Shown piece after piece: positions 14,165 to 26,219 of a stretch of DNA of 64,000 bases. The notes under the pieces were generated by a model. The model was not told the origin of the DNA. It did no database searches and saw only the letters and a list, made by a program, of their open reading frames with translations. The stretch is from Sphagnum compactum (taxonomy: Eukaryota > Bryophyta > Sphagnopsida > Sphagnales). The stretch is from contig OZ234502.1 in the NCBI GenBank assembly GCA_965153455.1, forward strand, positions 14,477,495 to 14,541,494, read 5' to 3'. Positions within the stretch are counted from its first letter, which is position 1; each line of letters opens with the position of its first letter. Position numbers and translations under genes: made by a program.

Positions 14165-16200
14165 GCTCAGTAAAAATGATTAGTAGTCACATAAATGACT
14201 ACAAAGTCGCATAAAGTGCGACTAATATTGATATGGATGAAAATGAAAATCAAAAACACATTTATATCATTCATTTTAAGTGGCATACCAAAATAGATGA
14301 AAATGTAATTATTTTTGCAACGTGGAAGGTAATTCAAGGGCCATTGGATATCATGTGGCAACTTTTCAACTTGATTTGTGACTATAAACTTTAATCGCAA
14401 ATGCAAATGTAATCAAATGTGAAAAAGAATTGAGTTGGCCAATGAAATTGCTGGATTTAGTGGTCTAATTGTTTTTCATTCACTTTTTTCAATTAATTAA
14501 CCATTAAATGTGTACTAGGGTTTGGTGGATTTGTGAAAATTTCAAAGGACCCATGGCAATTAATGGTAGAAATAAGGCTAAGTAGTAGGTATTTTATCAT
14601 ATTGTTGATATGTGATAAATTTTTTGTATTAATTATTTAATTAAGCTATGTAATTTATTTATCAAATAGGTTAGGGTTTAGGTAGTAATAATTAGATAGG
14701 CTATGCAATTAATGTATTAAATAGGCAATAAGTAAGATAGGTACTAAGTAGTAAGTCAATTATATCTATGTGTGTTACGTAATAAGTATTTTATCATGTC
14801 AATATATGTGATATTTTTTAGATTAATTACTATATTAGGTAGGCAATGTAATTTATTTATTCAATATGTTAGATAGTAGGAGTAATTTATGACCCATTTC
14901 TTATCATCATTTAAATTACATTTTGTTGGTATAATTATCATTATTATAAGCAAAACTATATAATTTAATTTCTTAAATCAAATAAATGTTTGAGATGTGA
15001 AAAAATATAAATTTTTTTGACATAAATTTTTTTATCATAATTTAAAATAAAACTTAAGGTAGTATATGTGTAAACATAATAAAAATTGTAATTCCATAAA
15101 ATCAATTAATTATATGGCATTAATCAATATTTAGAAATTAAAATTGATTATCTAGATTAATCTTTTATTATAAAAATATAGTTAATAAAAAATATTATAT
15201 TTCTATTATAATTTGTTTAAGATTCATTTATAAATATTATATGTGAATAAATTATATAACCCATTTTTATTAAATTATATTGGTACAATTATGATATATC
15301 AAAAGAATTGTATAATATAATTTTTAGCATTAAATGAAAGTTTAATATATGAAAAAATTTAATGTATTTGTCATTATATTATCCATTTATAAATCATGTG
15401 ATTGAATTTAATTTTTCCATGGAATGGTTTTTGAAATTATAATGAATAAAAAAATTCAAATATTTTTCTTATCAAATTTCTTTATATTTTTAAGAAGAAG
15501 AAAAATGTTTGTGTACCTTATTGGAAAAATTTGAAGTTTAAACTTGAATCTTGTCATTTGGACAAAATCGTAATGAGATATCAAAGTTCAAAAACGATGT
15601 TTTGTGTAATGTTTGAAATCAAATAGGTTAAATAAAATGCACGTTACATCTTTTCAACAACAAGTGGGGTGGCTTGGTGGTAAAAGAATTGATTTCCATC
15701 CTTGGGGTTCAAGGATCAATCCTCATGAATGGCATGGGTTGTGGTCAACATTGGAATGTTGACCAAATATTCCTTACCTTCATAGGCTAGGTGGCCATAG
15801 GTAGCCTACCTAACAATCTAAACTAGCTTTTTAAGTTTAATCTATGTAATGAAACATGTCAACATGGTACATGTTGAATTTAATGAAACTAACAATTATA
15901 TATATATAATTTAAATAATAAATATTTTTAAATATACAAATAATGTGACTACATTTTTTAGTCATAAAATCAATCACAAAATGACAATGCCACGTAAGTT
16001 GGTTTGGATGGATGAAAAGTTCATGTAAGTCACATCTTTATGTAACTGCTTTTGCAACTTAATGCTTATATTATCTTTTGTGACAAAAACTTTATGCGAC
16101 TTATTCAAGGCAACTAGGCATTATAACAAGTCGCATGTGATAATTACAACCAAAAATGAGTCGTAAATCTAATTGTATATTTGCAAATTCCTTATAGTGA
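14165..16200. mobile_element. Possible non-autonomous element with AGTCGCATAAAGT inverted ends
   Basis: AGTCGCATAAAGT near 14205 faces its inverse ACTTTATGCGACT near 16092. Both ends also carry nearby AGTCACAT/ATGTGACT and GCGACT words, while the 1.8 kb between them is extremely AT-rich, with repeated AGGTAGTAATTA-type words and no ORF. This is compatible with a non-autonomous DNA element or foldback. Exact ends and a target duplication could not be set, and the matching words may be internal rather than terminal. Confidence 0.35.
15661..15840 (+). mobile_element. Candidate tRNA-derived SINE
   Basis: TGGCTTGGTGG near 15670 resembles a pol III A box (TRGYNNARNGG). GGTTCAAGGATCAATCC about 35 bp later resembles a B box. 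The order and spacing fit a tRNA-like SINE head. A GC-richer unrelated body follows, then the copy gives way to AT-rich DNA. It does not fold convincingly as a functional tRNA. No poly(A) tail or flanking duplication was confirmed. Confidence 0.35.
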
Positions 16201-16599
16201 TCACAACATTTTCCCTTCACCCCATGGCCCTTGATCACTCTCCTATGCTCCCCACTATATGCCATGGCACCCTGTTATTAATCCACCCATAATAGTATAA
16301 TGAATGTTGTACTCCTTTAACCTATGTTAAATTCAATGGGTGTGGGATATTTCAAATCCACTTAATGTTATATTAAGGTTATAAAATTATGTAACTTAAG
16401 GGTTGGGTCCTCCAGAGGCTCAATAATGAAGGTCAACACATAATTGTTTTCACAACTAATGTTGTGATTTTTAATGCCCTCCTAAAAGGTTTCATTTTCT
16501 TTCAGGTGTACGGCATTGATTACTCAAAAGAAACAAAGTTGTCACACAAGGGGAATAAAATATTGACAATGGGAAAAGTGTGGATCTTATAGTGAACCC

Positions 16600-17120
16600 A
16601 TTCATTTAGGCATGGTTTAAAGTACTTTCAATCACCTTTAATCACCTTTCAGTCAGGAAATGGCATATTTCATCATTGACCAAAAGGATTGGCCCGAATT
16701 GATTAATGATCGAACAATTTCGATCACCATCTGATGATTAGAATATTCATGCTACACATAACGATCAGATAACGACCAAAATATGTTTGATCACCATTAA
16801 GGCCTGTGAAAATTAAGTTGGTGACCAAAATATTTTTGAATGTTATCAATCATTATTATTTAGTTGGTGAATGAAATTTTTCAATCACCATTTAGATAAT
16901 CAAGGTATGTGGCGATTGAAAAAATTGGTCACCATGGTGGACAATGAATTTGAGTGGCAACCAAAAATGTTTGATCATGATGGGAGGCAATTAAATTTTT
17001 TTGGTCGTCATTTTGGTGGTTGGTTCAAATTGTGATTGAAAATATTTAGTTACCATCTGATGATTGTGGATTGCTAATGCATGTTGGGTGTTAGATGTTA
17101 ACCAAATGTTTCAATCACAA
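16600..17120. repeat. Short GGTCACC/GGTGACC repeat cluster
   Basis: Variants of TTTTGGTCACC and GGTGACCAAAAT recur many times in both orientations, spaced about 40-60 bp, with GATTGAAAA and TTGATCACC variants between them. A related cluster lies at 21210-21345. It is non-coding. Confidence 0.5.
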
Positions 17121-18149
17121 AGCAATTTACCCCCTTTTTAACAACATAACATCACAAATTTAGCATTTCACAACTTAATAATGGAAATCATGCATAATTT
17201 GTTCATTCATAGTTCGTATGTTTAACACATTCACACATTCATATTGTGCATTCAAAACACATTTGACACGTGGATTTATAGGAAGATGAAAAATTCGTGT
17301 GCCAATCATTCATTCATAGGTTCATACTTCATCCATCAACACGTTTACCCATGTGTTAAACATGTTTTCAATGCATGATATTTGTGTGTAAAATGTACAA
17401 ACCTATGAATGAATGAACTTTACACAATTTTCATTATTAATTCATCGCATGCTAGATTTGTGATGTTCTTAAATAATTGTTTTGCTTGGATTTTTTAATC
17501 TAAACAACCTTTCAACCAATTCTAAATTTGTAGAACTAAATAATAAATATAATTTCACACAACAAATTTTTTTTATTTTTCACAAAAATAACAAAACTAG
17601 AGCCAATCCATAAAATCTTGAATTTCTACCCCAAATCCATCCCAATGATGGTCGCTAAATGGTAAATGCTAATTTTTTCTATTTTTTAAATTCTTATTTA
17701 TAAACTCTAACATATTGTCATTGTAACTAACATATTCTATACAATAATAAAACTATAAAAAAATCAAATCAAATAATTCAAAATGATAAACAATCCATAT
17801 TTGTACCATAATCATTTCTACAGTAAACTGAAAACAAAATTCAAAGCAATCTGGAATTGAAAACATAAATAAAAAATAAGTACCAAGTTTCATCATTTGT
17901 TTTCTCCATCAAAGCATATGCTTCTAGCTCTAACATGAGTTCTTTTGAAAAAAAAACTACAACATGTAATGTTTCAAAATCCAAATTGTTCCAAAGTTAA
18001 TTCCCAATTTCTTGCCATAAAACCAATTCAAATTGCATGAGCTCTTCTGTCCTATAATCAACTTAGCCCCATTTTGCCTATAGTGGCAACACAAATTTTC
18101 CCTTAACAATCATTCAACATCCTTTTGATACGTCCACAAATGTTTGAAA

Positions 18150-19655
18150 TAATTGCATTGTTTCATTATAAAAACATTAGTTTTTCAAGGTCCTCCAAGG
18201 TTATTTGATAGTCTTTCAATGTCCCTTTGACATTTCCATGCATGGTCACAATGAATACATTATTTGGTTCAAGAATATGAGCTTTGTCAAGGTCTTGCAA
18301 GGCTTTTTGATAATATTTCAACATCCCTTGGACATCTACACACTTGCTCAAATTGCATGCATTGTTTGGTTAAAAAACATGAACTTTGTCAAGGTTTTCC
18401 AAGGCTCCTTGATAATCTTTCAACTTTGTTTTGACATTTCCATAGATGATCAAAGTGAATGCATTGTTTGGTTTAATAATTTGAGCATTTCAAGGTCCTT
18501 CAAAGTTCCTTGATCATCTTCTTTCAAAATTCCTTCAACATCTTTTTGACATTTCCACACTTCCTCAAAGTGGATGCATTGTTTGGCTCAAGAACATCTT
18601 TGAGAACATCAATGTTGATAGGGTCCTCCAATGTTCCTTGATAGTCCCCCAACGTTTAAAAAACATTTTCACAAGTTGTCAAAATGAATGCATTGTTTAA
18701 TTCAAGAACATTGGCCTTGACAAAGTCTTCCAATATTTTTTGATAGTCACCCAATATCATTTTGGTATTCCATGAAATGTAAAAGTGAATGCACTATTTG
18801 GTTCAAGAACATGAACTATGTCAAGGTCCTACAAGGCCCTTTAATAATCCTTTAATTTCCTTTTGACAACTCCTAGATGCTCACGGTGATTACATTGTTT
18901 GGTTCAAGAACATAAACCTTGCCAAAGTCTTCCAAGGCTCTTTGATAGTCATTCAATATCCCTTTAATATTTCCATGAATGTTTGAAATGATTACATTGT
19001 TTGGTTTAAGAACATTTACCTTGTCAATGTCCTCTAAAGCTCTTTAATAGTCTTTTAACATTCATTTAACATGTCCATGTGTGTTCAAAGTGCATGTATT
19101 GTTTAGTTCAAAAACATGAACTTTATCAAGGTCCTCCAACGCTCCTTGATAGTTTTTCAACATCCCTTTGACATCTCCATGCATGCTCAAAGTGCATGCA
19201 TCATTTGGTTCAAGAACATGAGTTTTGCTAAGGTCCTTCAAGGCTCCTTGATAATCTTTCAACATCTTTTGGACATTTCCATGCATCTTAAGAATGAAAC
19301 CATTGTTCAATTGAAGAACATTAAGATTTCAAGGTTCTTCAAGGCTCCTTGGTAGTTTTGCAACATCCCTTTCACATATGCACACATGTTGAAAGAGATT
19401 GCATTGTTTGATTAAGGAACATGAGCCTTGTATAAGTCTTTCAAAGTTCCTTGATATCCAACATCCATTTGACATTTTCACGCCTCCTCAAATTGAATAT
19501 GTTGTTTGGTTTAAGAACATGAATGTTGCCCAAATTTTCCAAAGCTCTTTGATAGTCCTTCAACATCCATAAATAAAATTTCCATGGATCCTCAAAATGA
19601 ATGCATTGATTAGTTCAATAACATGAGCCTTGTCAAGGTCGTCCAAGGTTCCTTA
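18150..19655 (-). pseudogene. Decayed TPR array, paralogue of the TPR-kinase gene
   Basis: Read on the minus strand this segment is a run of degenerate 34-residue TPR units of the same type as the array at 28-31.5 kb. Recognisable pieces include DYQGALEDLDKVHVFE and LEPNDACTL. About 14 roughly 102 bp units can be followed, but stops and frameshifts break them into frames of at most about 80 residues, such as 18166-18351 and 19062-19310. No kinase exons follow downstream (below 18150), so either they were lost or only the 5' part was duplicated. Its 5' flank also matches the flank of the intact gene, so this is a segmental copy rather than isolated repeat capture. Confidence 0.85.
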
Positions 19656-20700
19656 GTAATGTTTTTATTTGTCACCAACATGAAATACAAAATAATGATA
19701 TACAATACAATAGATTAGATATGAAACACAACATCTATGATAGAGAGAAAAGGTTTGGAATTTTTCACAAAGTTTATGTAAGAAGTTATTTTCATAAAGT
19801 TTTGAAATGTAATTATTAACCTATAAAATCATTGGCATACATAATTATTATCATTATGAATAGTTCATTTGTTTTACAAAGTGTCGTTTGCTAGCAAACA
19901 TATCATTGCATTATTCCATTTGTTGAATTCAACAAATGTAGTTGAAATATCTTAATTTTGTACCATGGTCTTATTACTGAAATATTTTTTCCCATTTTCC
20001 TATCATTTTTAAAAATGTGTATATAGTCGATTTGGTCTGAACATACATAGGCAAACCATAAACTAAAATGAATAGATTGTTGAATCATTCAAAGCATGCA
20101 TTAATCTTGTAAGTTTTTATGTTAATATTCCCCTCCAATGTGAATTGAATGAAAAACTTGATCATTGTTAAACCATAGTACAACAAAAGTCTATCAAACG
20201 CATAATTACATGCACACATACAATCCATGTTCAACATTACTATTGCACTATTCCATCATCTGAATGGACTATTTTCCTTGGCATTTACATTATTGTAATA
20301 CAAACATAGTTTCAACGGATGTTTGTCAAAACTTAATAAAATTTGAAGATTTCATTTCAAAAATAAAATATTTCAATATTTTAAAAAATCATTACCAAAA
20401 AAAAATTCCTTGAGTTTTTGAAAATCAAAAAACCTACAAATAATTGAATTAATGTCAAAACTACCAAGGTACTTTGGTATTAGTGCAATATTCTATCCAT
20501 GTTAAATTCATGACTTTTGATGGTTGTAATGTATCATTTGAAGTAGCAAGATGATATGGGTTCCATTATTATATGAATTAAGTTTTTTAATATAACCCCA
20601 CTTGATACCTAGGAATATTGTGCTTGAGAATATATTAAATATCAAATTATTTTATGTGAGGGAATTGATGGTTTGGTCTAAACCAATGTTGACAAGATTA
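19655..20700. repeat. 5' flank of TPR pseudogene, paralogous to 31826-33420
   Basis: Colinear similarity to the sequence upstream of the TPR-kinase includes TTTATTTGTCACCAACATGAA, AGCAAACATATCATTG and TAAATTCATGANTTTTGATG at matching order. This copy lacks the 0.6 kb insertion found at 31950-32547. No ORF of note; it probably contains the ancestral promoter. Confidence 0.85.
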
Positions 20701-22600
20701 GACATATTCAGGTCTAGGTTCTCAATTAGGTTCTAAAGTATAATGAACCAAAGGTTCAAATAGAATGTCATGAACATGAAAGTAATCACAACCATGGGTT
20801 TTCCATGTTGTGTAAGAAGATGAAACCAAAAAATAATAATAATCCAATCACACAACGCAATAATATAAAACAAACTAATGAAATATGCCAAAACAATTTC
20901 ACGTCACTGACCTATTTCCTTGTTGATAATTTTGACATGTTGGAAGATCCATGTGTCCATGTCAAGACACAAAATGCTTCAATAAAAGGTCATAAACATC
21001 AAATAATCAAATAGATTAATATACATTCTTTTTTTTTTCTTTTTTTTTTGGTGTCAAAAGTTTGCCAAAATATAGAAATTTGGTTGAATTCACATTTGAA
21101 ACCAAAAAAATTGTTGAATTTCCCCAATTTTTTTCTCAAAGAATATGAAATGTCACCCAAAAATACATTGAAGCCATGCCATAGTGTGCCATATTTCACC
21201 ATAGTTTTGTTGTCAATTGTTGTGTGGTGACCAAAATTATCGATGACCGAAATAATTTTGATCGTCAATGGTACTGGTGATTGAATGTTGTTTTGGTTGC
21301 CATAGAATTTGGGGTGACCGAATGGCGCAAGTTTTGGTCACCCTCAACATTACTTCAAAAAGCTTGATATGGGTTTTGACCTAGGTTGACTAGACGTGAT
21401 GTTGGGCAACGTCAACAACCAAATTACACGCATGTGACAACCCTATCATGCACATGTTAAATGGCAACCTAACATTCATAGGAGAGGGGACAAAAAAAAA
21501 CCTTTATTCAAAAAAATGTTGATTTGATTTAACAAATTGAGTAGATACAACCTCCAATGGATCACTTTTGTGACGAAACGATATTTTTTCCTTGGGTACC
21601 CTTCACTCAAATGCATATGGTGATTAATATATCCATAGATTTATTAATTGGGATTTAGATTTAGACTAATAACTTCATTATGAAAAGAGTTGTGTGGTTA
21701 CTTATTTGTTAATAGTAATGGACTTTTGATGTTGAAAAAATGTGGACTGGTCGTCTAACTAAAACATCACAAAATGGAAAAATAATATTGATTCACATTC
21801 CAAAATTTTTTTTGGGACTCAATATTTAATGTAATACAAAGTGATAAGCTCATATGAAGAATCTTTTCTTTGAAAACCTTAACCATTTATTAATTAGGGA
21901 CTTTTCAATGGTTAAAATTTGATCATATTTTCATAAGTTCATATGAGTTGCAATTTTTTTGTTTGTTTTTCAATTTCCTTGTCCCGAAAGCATATTTTTT
22001 GAAAGTTTTAGATGGGGTAATATTCCTTTGGACTTTGTGGGTTTTCTTTTTAGGACTTCCAAATCAAAACATGACACTGAAGCTACATTAAATACAAGTT
22101 TTCACATAGATTTGGAAAGGTTTGTAGGTGATTGAACAAGTATTATTTAAATATTAGAATGATAATTTTTAAAAAAATAATAACCATGTTCATTTGAATC
22201 ATTTTAAAGAATCTTGTATGGACTTGTAGGGAGTGTAATTTCTATCAATATTGAACCACCATAACTTGCATCTACATAGTTATGAAGGGTTGTCACATCT
22301 TCATGAATGCCATAGAGCCAAATTAAAGATATTAATTGAGTTACAAAACATTTTGTCTCAAAAAAAAATTGAGTATTACACCCAATTTCCCTTTTACCAT
22401 AGGTTTTATTAACCAAACCCAAATTATCTGGCATACAACATAACTTGTGTATGGCCCTCTTGATTGTAAATTAATCCATGCAATTAATTCCAAATCATAA
22501 TTTGAGATGGTCAACAAATGGTTTTTACAAGTCTCATATGGTACATCATAGAACTAGCAAGTGTCACAAAAACTATCATTCCTAAAATTGAAAACTAGTT
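20700..22600. other. Intergenic, no gene recognised
   Basis: AT-rich DNA with a T-rich tract near 21030-21050 and a second GGTGACC-type repeat cluster at 21210-21345. ORFs at 20805-21014, 20999-21268 and 22204-22434 show no recognisable domain. Confidence 0.5.
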
Positions 22601-22961
22601 TTTTTCAATTGTTTTGTTCCACATGATAATGTGAGGTGAACATCACTTCTTGTGTAAGTGAGTGCAAATTGCAATGAAGGAGGGGGGAAAAAAAAGCATG
22701 CCTAAATATATAAATTCATGATAAAAAAATGTTGCATTGTAAATCACAATTTATTTGATAAAAACATAATTATCATATTTTCCATTATGTTGTCAACAAG
22801 TTCATTTGTGCTTCAAACACATTTTCAAATTTGTTCCTTTTTGCTTTTTATGTACATGCAACTTTTATATCATATTTGCAAAATTGCAAAAAATCACACA
22901 AATCTGTACAAGTCATGATCTTTGAAACCAAAAAAAAAAGTTGGGAGGAGTAAAGAGGAGA

Positions 22962-23082
22962 TTGAATACCATGAATAATACAACTCCATCATTATTATTT
23001 TCACATGCTAAATCAAAGGCACTTCTCCATTCCCATTTTTTGCATCAACATTTATTCCTTTGTTAATAATCTCTTGTAAAAT
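22962..23082 (-). pseudogene. Ankyrin-like repeat relic, copy 1
   Basis: The minus strand encodes a piece reading IINKGINVDAKNGNGEVP and, after a one-base shift, FDLACENNNDGV, which fits an ankyrin repeat (GxxVNAxDxxGxTPLxxA). No longer frame exists. The surrounding 22.6-23.26 kb resembles 57.27-57.78 kb joined to 61.47-62.05 kb, so both are copies of the same older gene or repeat. Confidence 0.45.
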
Positions 23083-23259
23083 GTTAACACATCCACATGA
23101 AACTTAACTAGACAACACATGTTCATGTGTCAATGACAAGACATGTATGCTAAAATAAACTTGATATAAATGGATTTTGGCCAAAAGATAATGATGATAT
23201 GATGCAATGTGTAACATGTAATGAATCTTCTTTATTTGCACAAAGTGAAGGAAAACAAA

Positions 23260-24600
23260 TGTTCCAAATCATTAGTAAAAAACCCCCTTTTTTCAACCAT
23301 AATATTTTCAACTGCATGTCATTTTCAACTATGTTTCAACTACAATTTTTTATTATTTATTTAAATAATTTGGTCCTACCAAGCAAGTTGAAATGTTAAC
23401 TATTTTGGTAGACAATCAAACCCAAGTCTTAACTAAAGGGATAATCACAGAATATTCTTGGTATCCACATGTGCTACAATTGAATTATAGTTGAAGTTTC
23501 GATTTTGAGAATGACGACATCCCAATACAAGTCCCATGTCCAACTACTTTGGTCACAACATGGGCATGGATGATAAATGCCAATTATATGGATGAAATGT
23601 AATTTTGGACTAATGTATTCATTGATGTGACTATTTTTCAACTATATGGACTATTTGTAAATATAGTAGGTCATTCCTATATTAGGTACCTATTGATTAC
23701 TAGTAAGTAGATACCTACCTAATTACTTACCCAATTCATAGTTAGGTACTTAATTAGTGTGTACCTAGAGCACTGAGTAGTTAAGTCCTTAATAGGTAGT
23801 TAGTAGGTAGCTATTAACTAAATAGGTTTAACTTTTAGTTAGTTAATAAGTACCTACTTACTGCTATACATATATTAACTAACAAAATTATATTTTATAA
23901 TTAAAATTACTTCATAGAACTAATATTCAATTATAATATGATTTATATTAACATTAATGTATATTAGTATCATAATTGATTATATGTATTATATTTGTAA
24001 GTATTGATGTATATAAATATTTAGTATTATTATGCACAATATTGTAAAATGAATATTTATTTATAAATATCAAACTTATGTATTATTTTATACGATTACT
24101 AGCATCAATTATGTGATTAACTATAAATAACGACTTAAATTATAATTAAATATATCATGAATATTAGTAATATTATTTGACAATTTTAACTAATACAATT
24201 ATAGTTAATATCTAGCAAAATAAATTAAGATATCAATATTAGTGGTTATTATTATAATAAATATTTAATAATGATGGTAATAGGTTTTTTTATATGTTAG
24301 ATTTTTCTATGTTTAATATTTAGTAAAGCTAGTAGGTGGATTAGGTTAGTGTAACATAACTAATGGATAGGGTAGACACACCTATCACCAAACCTTTACC
24401 ATATTTTAGAAGTTTTTTGTTTTTTTGGAAAACATTTCATGACCACATGTGAACCAAGTGAAAATTTACAATATTTCTTGAAAATCCAAAAACAAAGAAG
24501 CAAGAAGAGGATGAGCTTGTTCAAAGAAAAAAAAAACATTTAGACCCCCTTATTTTCAAATTTCATATTTTCCTCATTTCTTGTTTGTTTTAAACAATTT
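23260..24600. other. AT-rich intergenic with TAGGTACCTA-type repeats
   Basis: Between about 23660 and 23870 the words GTAGGTA, TACCTAC and TTAGGTACTTA recur in both orientations. The same type of sequence returns at 25480-25585 and more weakly at 14580-14880. It is non-coding. Confidence 0.5.
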
Positions 24601-24610
24601 AAAAAGCTAT

Positions 24611-25195
24611 GGAAACACCATTTGAAGCTTTACAAACTTTTTTCAAGTGCAAAGACAATAAAGTGACGTCCAAAGATCTTAAGCACCATAATTCAAAATG
24701 GTCATATGTGCCAACTCACATGCCCATGACCCCCGTCACTTAGAAAGACATATTTTGTTCATTCCTTCATCGATTTGAATGATTTTGTTGCATTGAATGT
24801 GCAATTTGAAGCTTTACAAAAAACTTTGGAAGTGCAAAGACAATAGAGTGACATAAAGATTTTAAGCTCTAGAATTCAAACTAATCATATGTGCCAACCA
24901 CATCATGCCCATGACCCCTTTCACTTAGAAAAGACATATTTTGCTTATTCTTTCATTGATTTGAACGATTTGTTTTGCATTGCATGTGCCGTCTAAAGCT
25001 TTACAAAACCTTTTTGAAGTGCAAAGACAATAGAGTGACATCTAAAGATTTTAAACTAAAATGAAAATTGGTCATATGTGCCAACCCACATCATGCCATG
25101 ACCCCTTTCACTTGGAAAAGACATATCTCGTTCATTCCTTCATCAATTTGAATGATTTATGTTGCATAAAATACGCCAAATGAAGGTCTATAAAA
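24611..25195. repeat. Three tandem copies of a ~186 bp unit
   Basis: The landmark AAGCTTTACAAA falls near 24626, 24810 and 24997. Each copy then has GTGCAAAGACAATA, CATATGTGCCAAC, CATGACCCC and AAAGACATAT in the same order. The spacing is 184-187 bp and copies are about 80% alike by eye. No ORF spans the unit. Confidence 0.85.
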
Positions 25196-25199
25196 TGAT

Positions 25200-26219
25200 T
25201 TTGAGCTCCAAAAGAAAAAATAAAGTGTAAAAACATTTATAAATCTTTGTCCTTAAGATATTGACATGTTTATCCTAGTAGTTGCAACTAAGATGTAACT
25301 AAAATGTTTGTCCCATTATCTTTGTCACATGTTTCAAGTTTGAAAATTATATAACTAAATGCACCAACCATTTTTATAAAACAAATGGTACTCGAGATGA
25401 GCTAATCAAAATGGTTTGACCCTAAAACTAAATAAATAAATTAAAAAAGAGATTATCTTAAATTAATTTATTAGTAATAGGTTTCGATGGGTAGGTAGTT
25501 TAATTACCTATATTCGGTAAATATTTTACCTACCTACTTACATAGGTACCTAAATTTAATCAAGTAAGTAGGTAAGTAGGCCTACTAAAATATAAAGTTT
25601 ATGTCCACGTGTCAAAATCTTATTAGATGCAAGATGGATAATCTAGATTAGTGTTATTTATCAACAATATTTAATTTTTAAATAGTTGATCATTGCCATG
25701 TGTCACAATCTCCTTAATCCACATGTCAAAATTATCCTCCTTTCTTAAATTGAAACTTTCATATAATTTTATTGTTTATTTTAATATTGAAATACAAATT
25801 GATGACATCATGAAATGTCACTTAATGAAATTAATCCACCCTATGTTCAAGTTGAAAATGATTTTCAATTATAAGAGTCAATGTCATTCACAATTAAAAT
25901 GGTTTGAAATGGTGATTGATGTGGTGTTGACATGTGGTTAACGTTTTCAATTGGAATGTTGCTTTCAACTTGCACTTGCTGACTACCATGGTTTTCAGTT
26001 GCAAATAATATTTTCTAACTTAGTTTATTGTTTTCGACTAGAATTTATAGTTGAAGAAGTGAATGTACACAAAGATCATAAAAAACATTGTTCCAATCCA
26101 TTCAAAATAAATTCCAACCATTAGAATTTATTCGGGTAACACAAGATGAATTAATAGTGGACCTTAAATTCATCTTAATTACTTAGCTTCAAGTAAAACT
26201 TGTCATTTGAAAATGGAGG
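25200..26219. other. Intergenic, downstream of the TPR-kinase gene
   Basis: No domain-bearing ORF. This is the 3' flank of the kinase gene on the minus strand. TAGGTAC-type repeats lie at 25480-25585. Confidence 0.5.

Noticed and set aside
15661-15740. tRNA gene
   Set aside because: A and B boxes are recognisable but I could not pair an acceptor stem or anticodon arm, so it is listed as a SINE candidate only.
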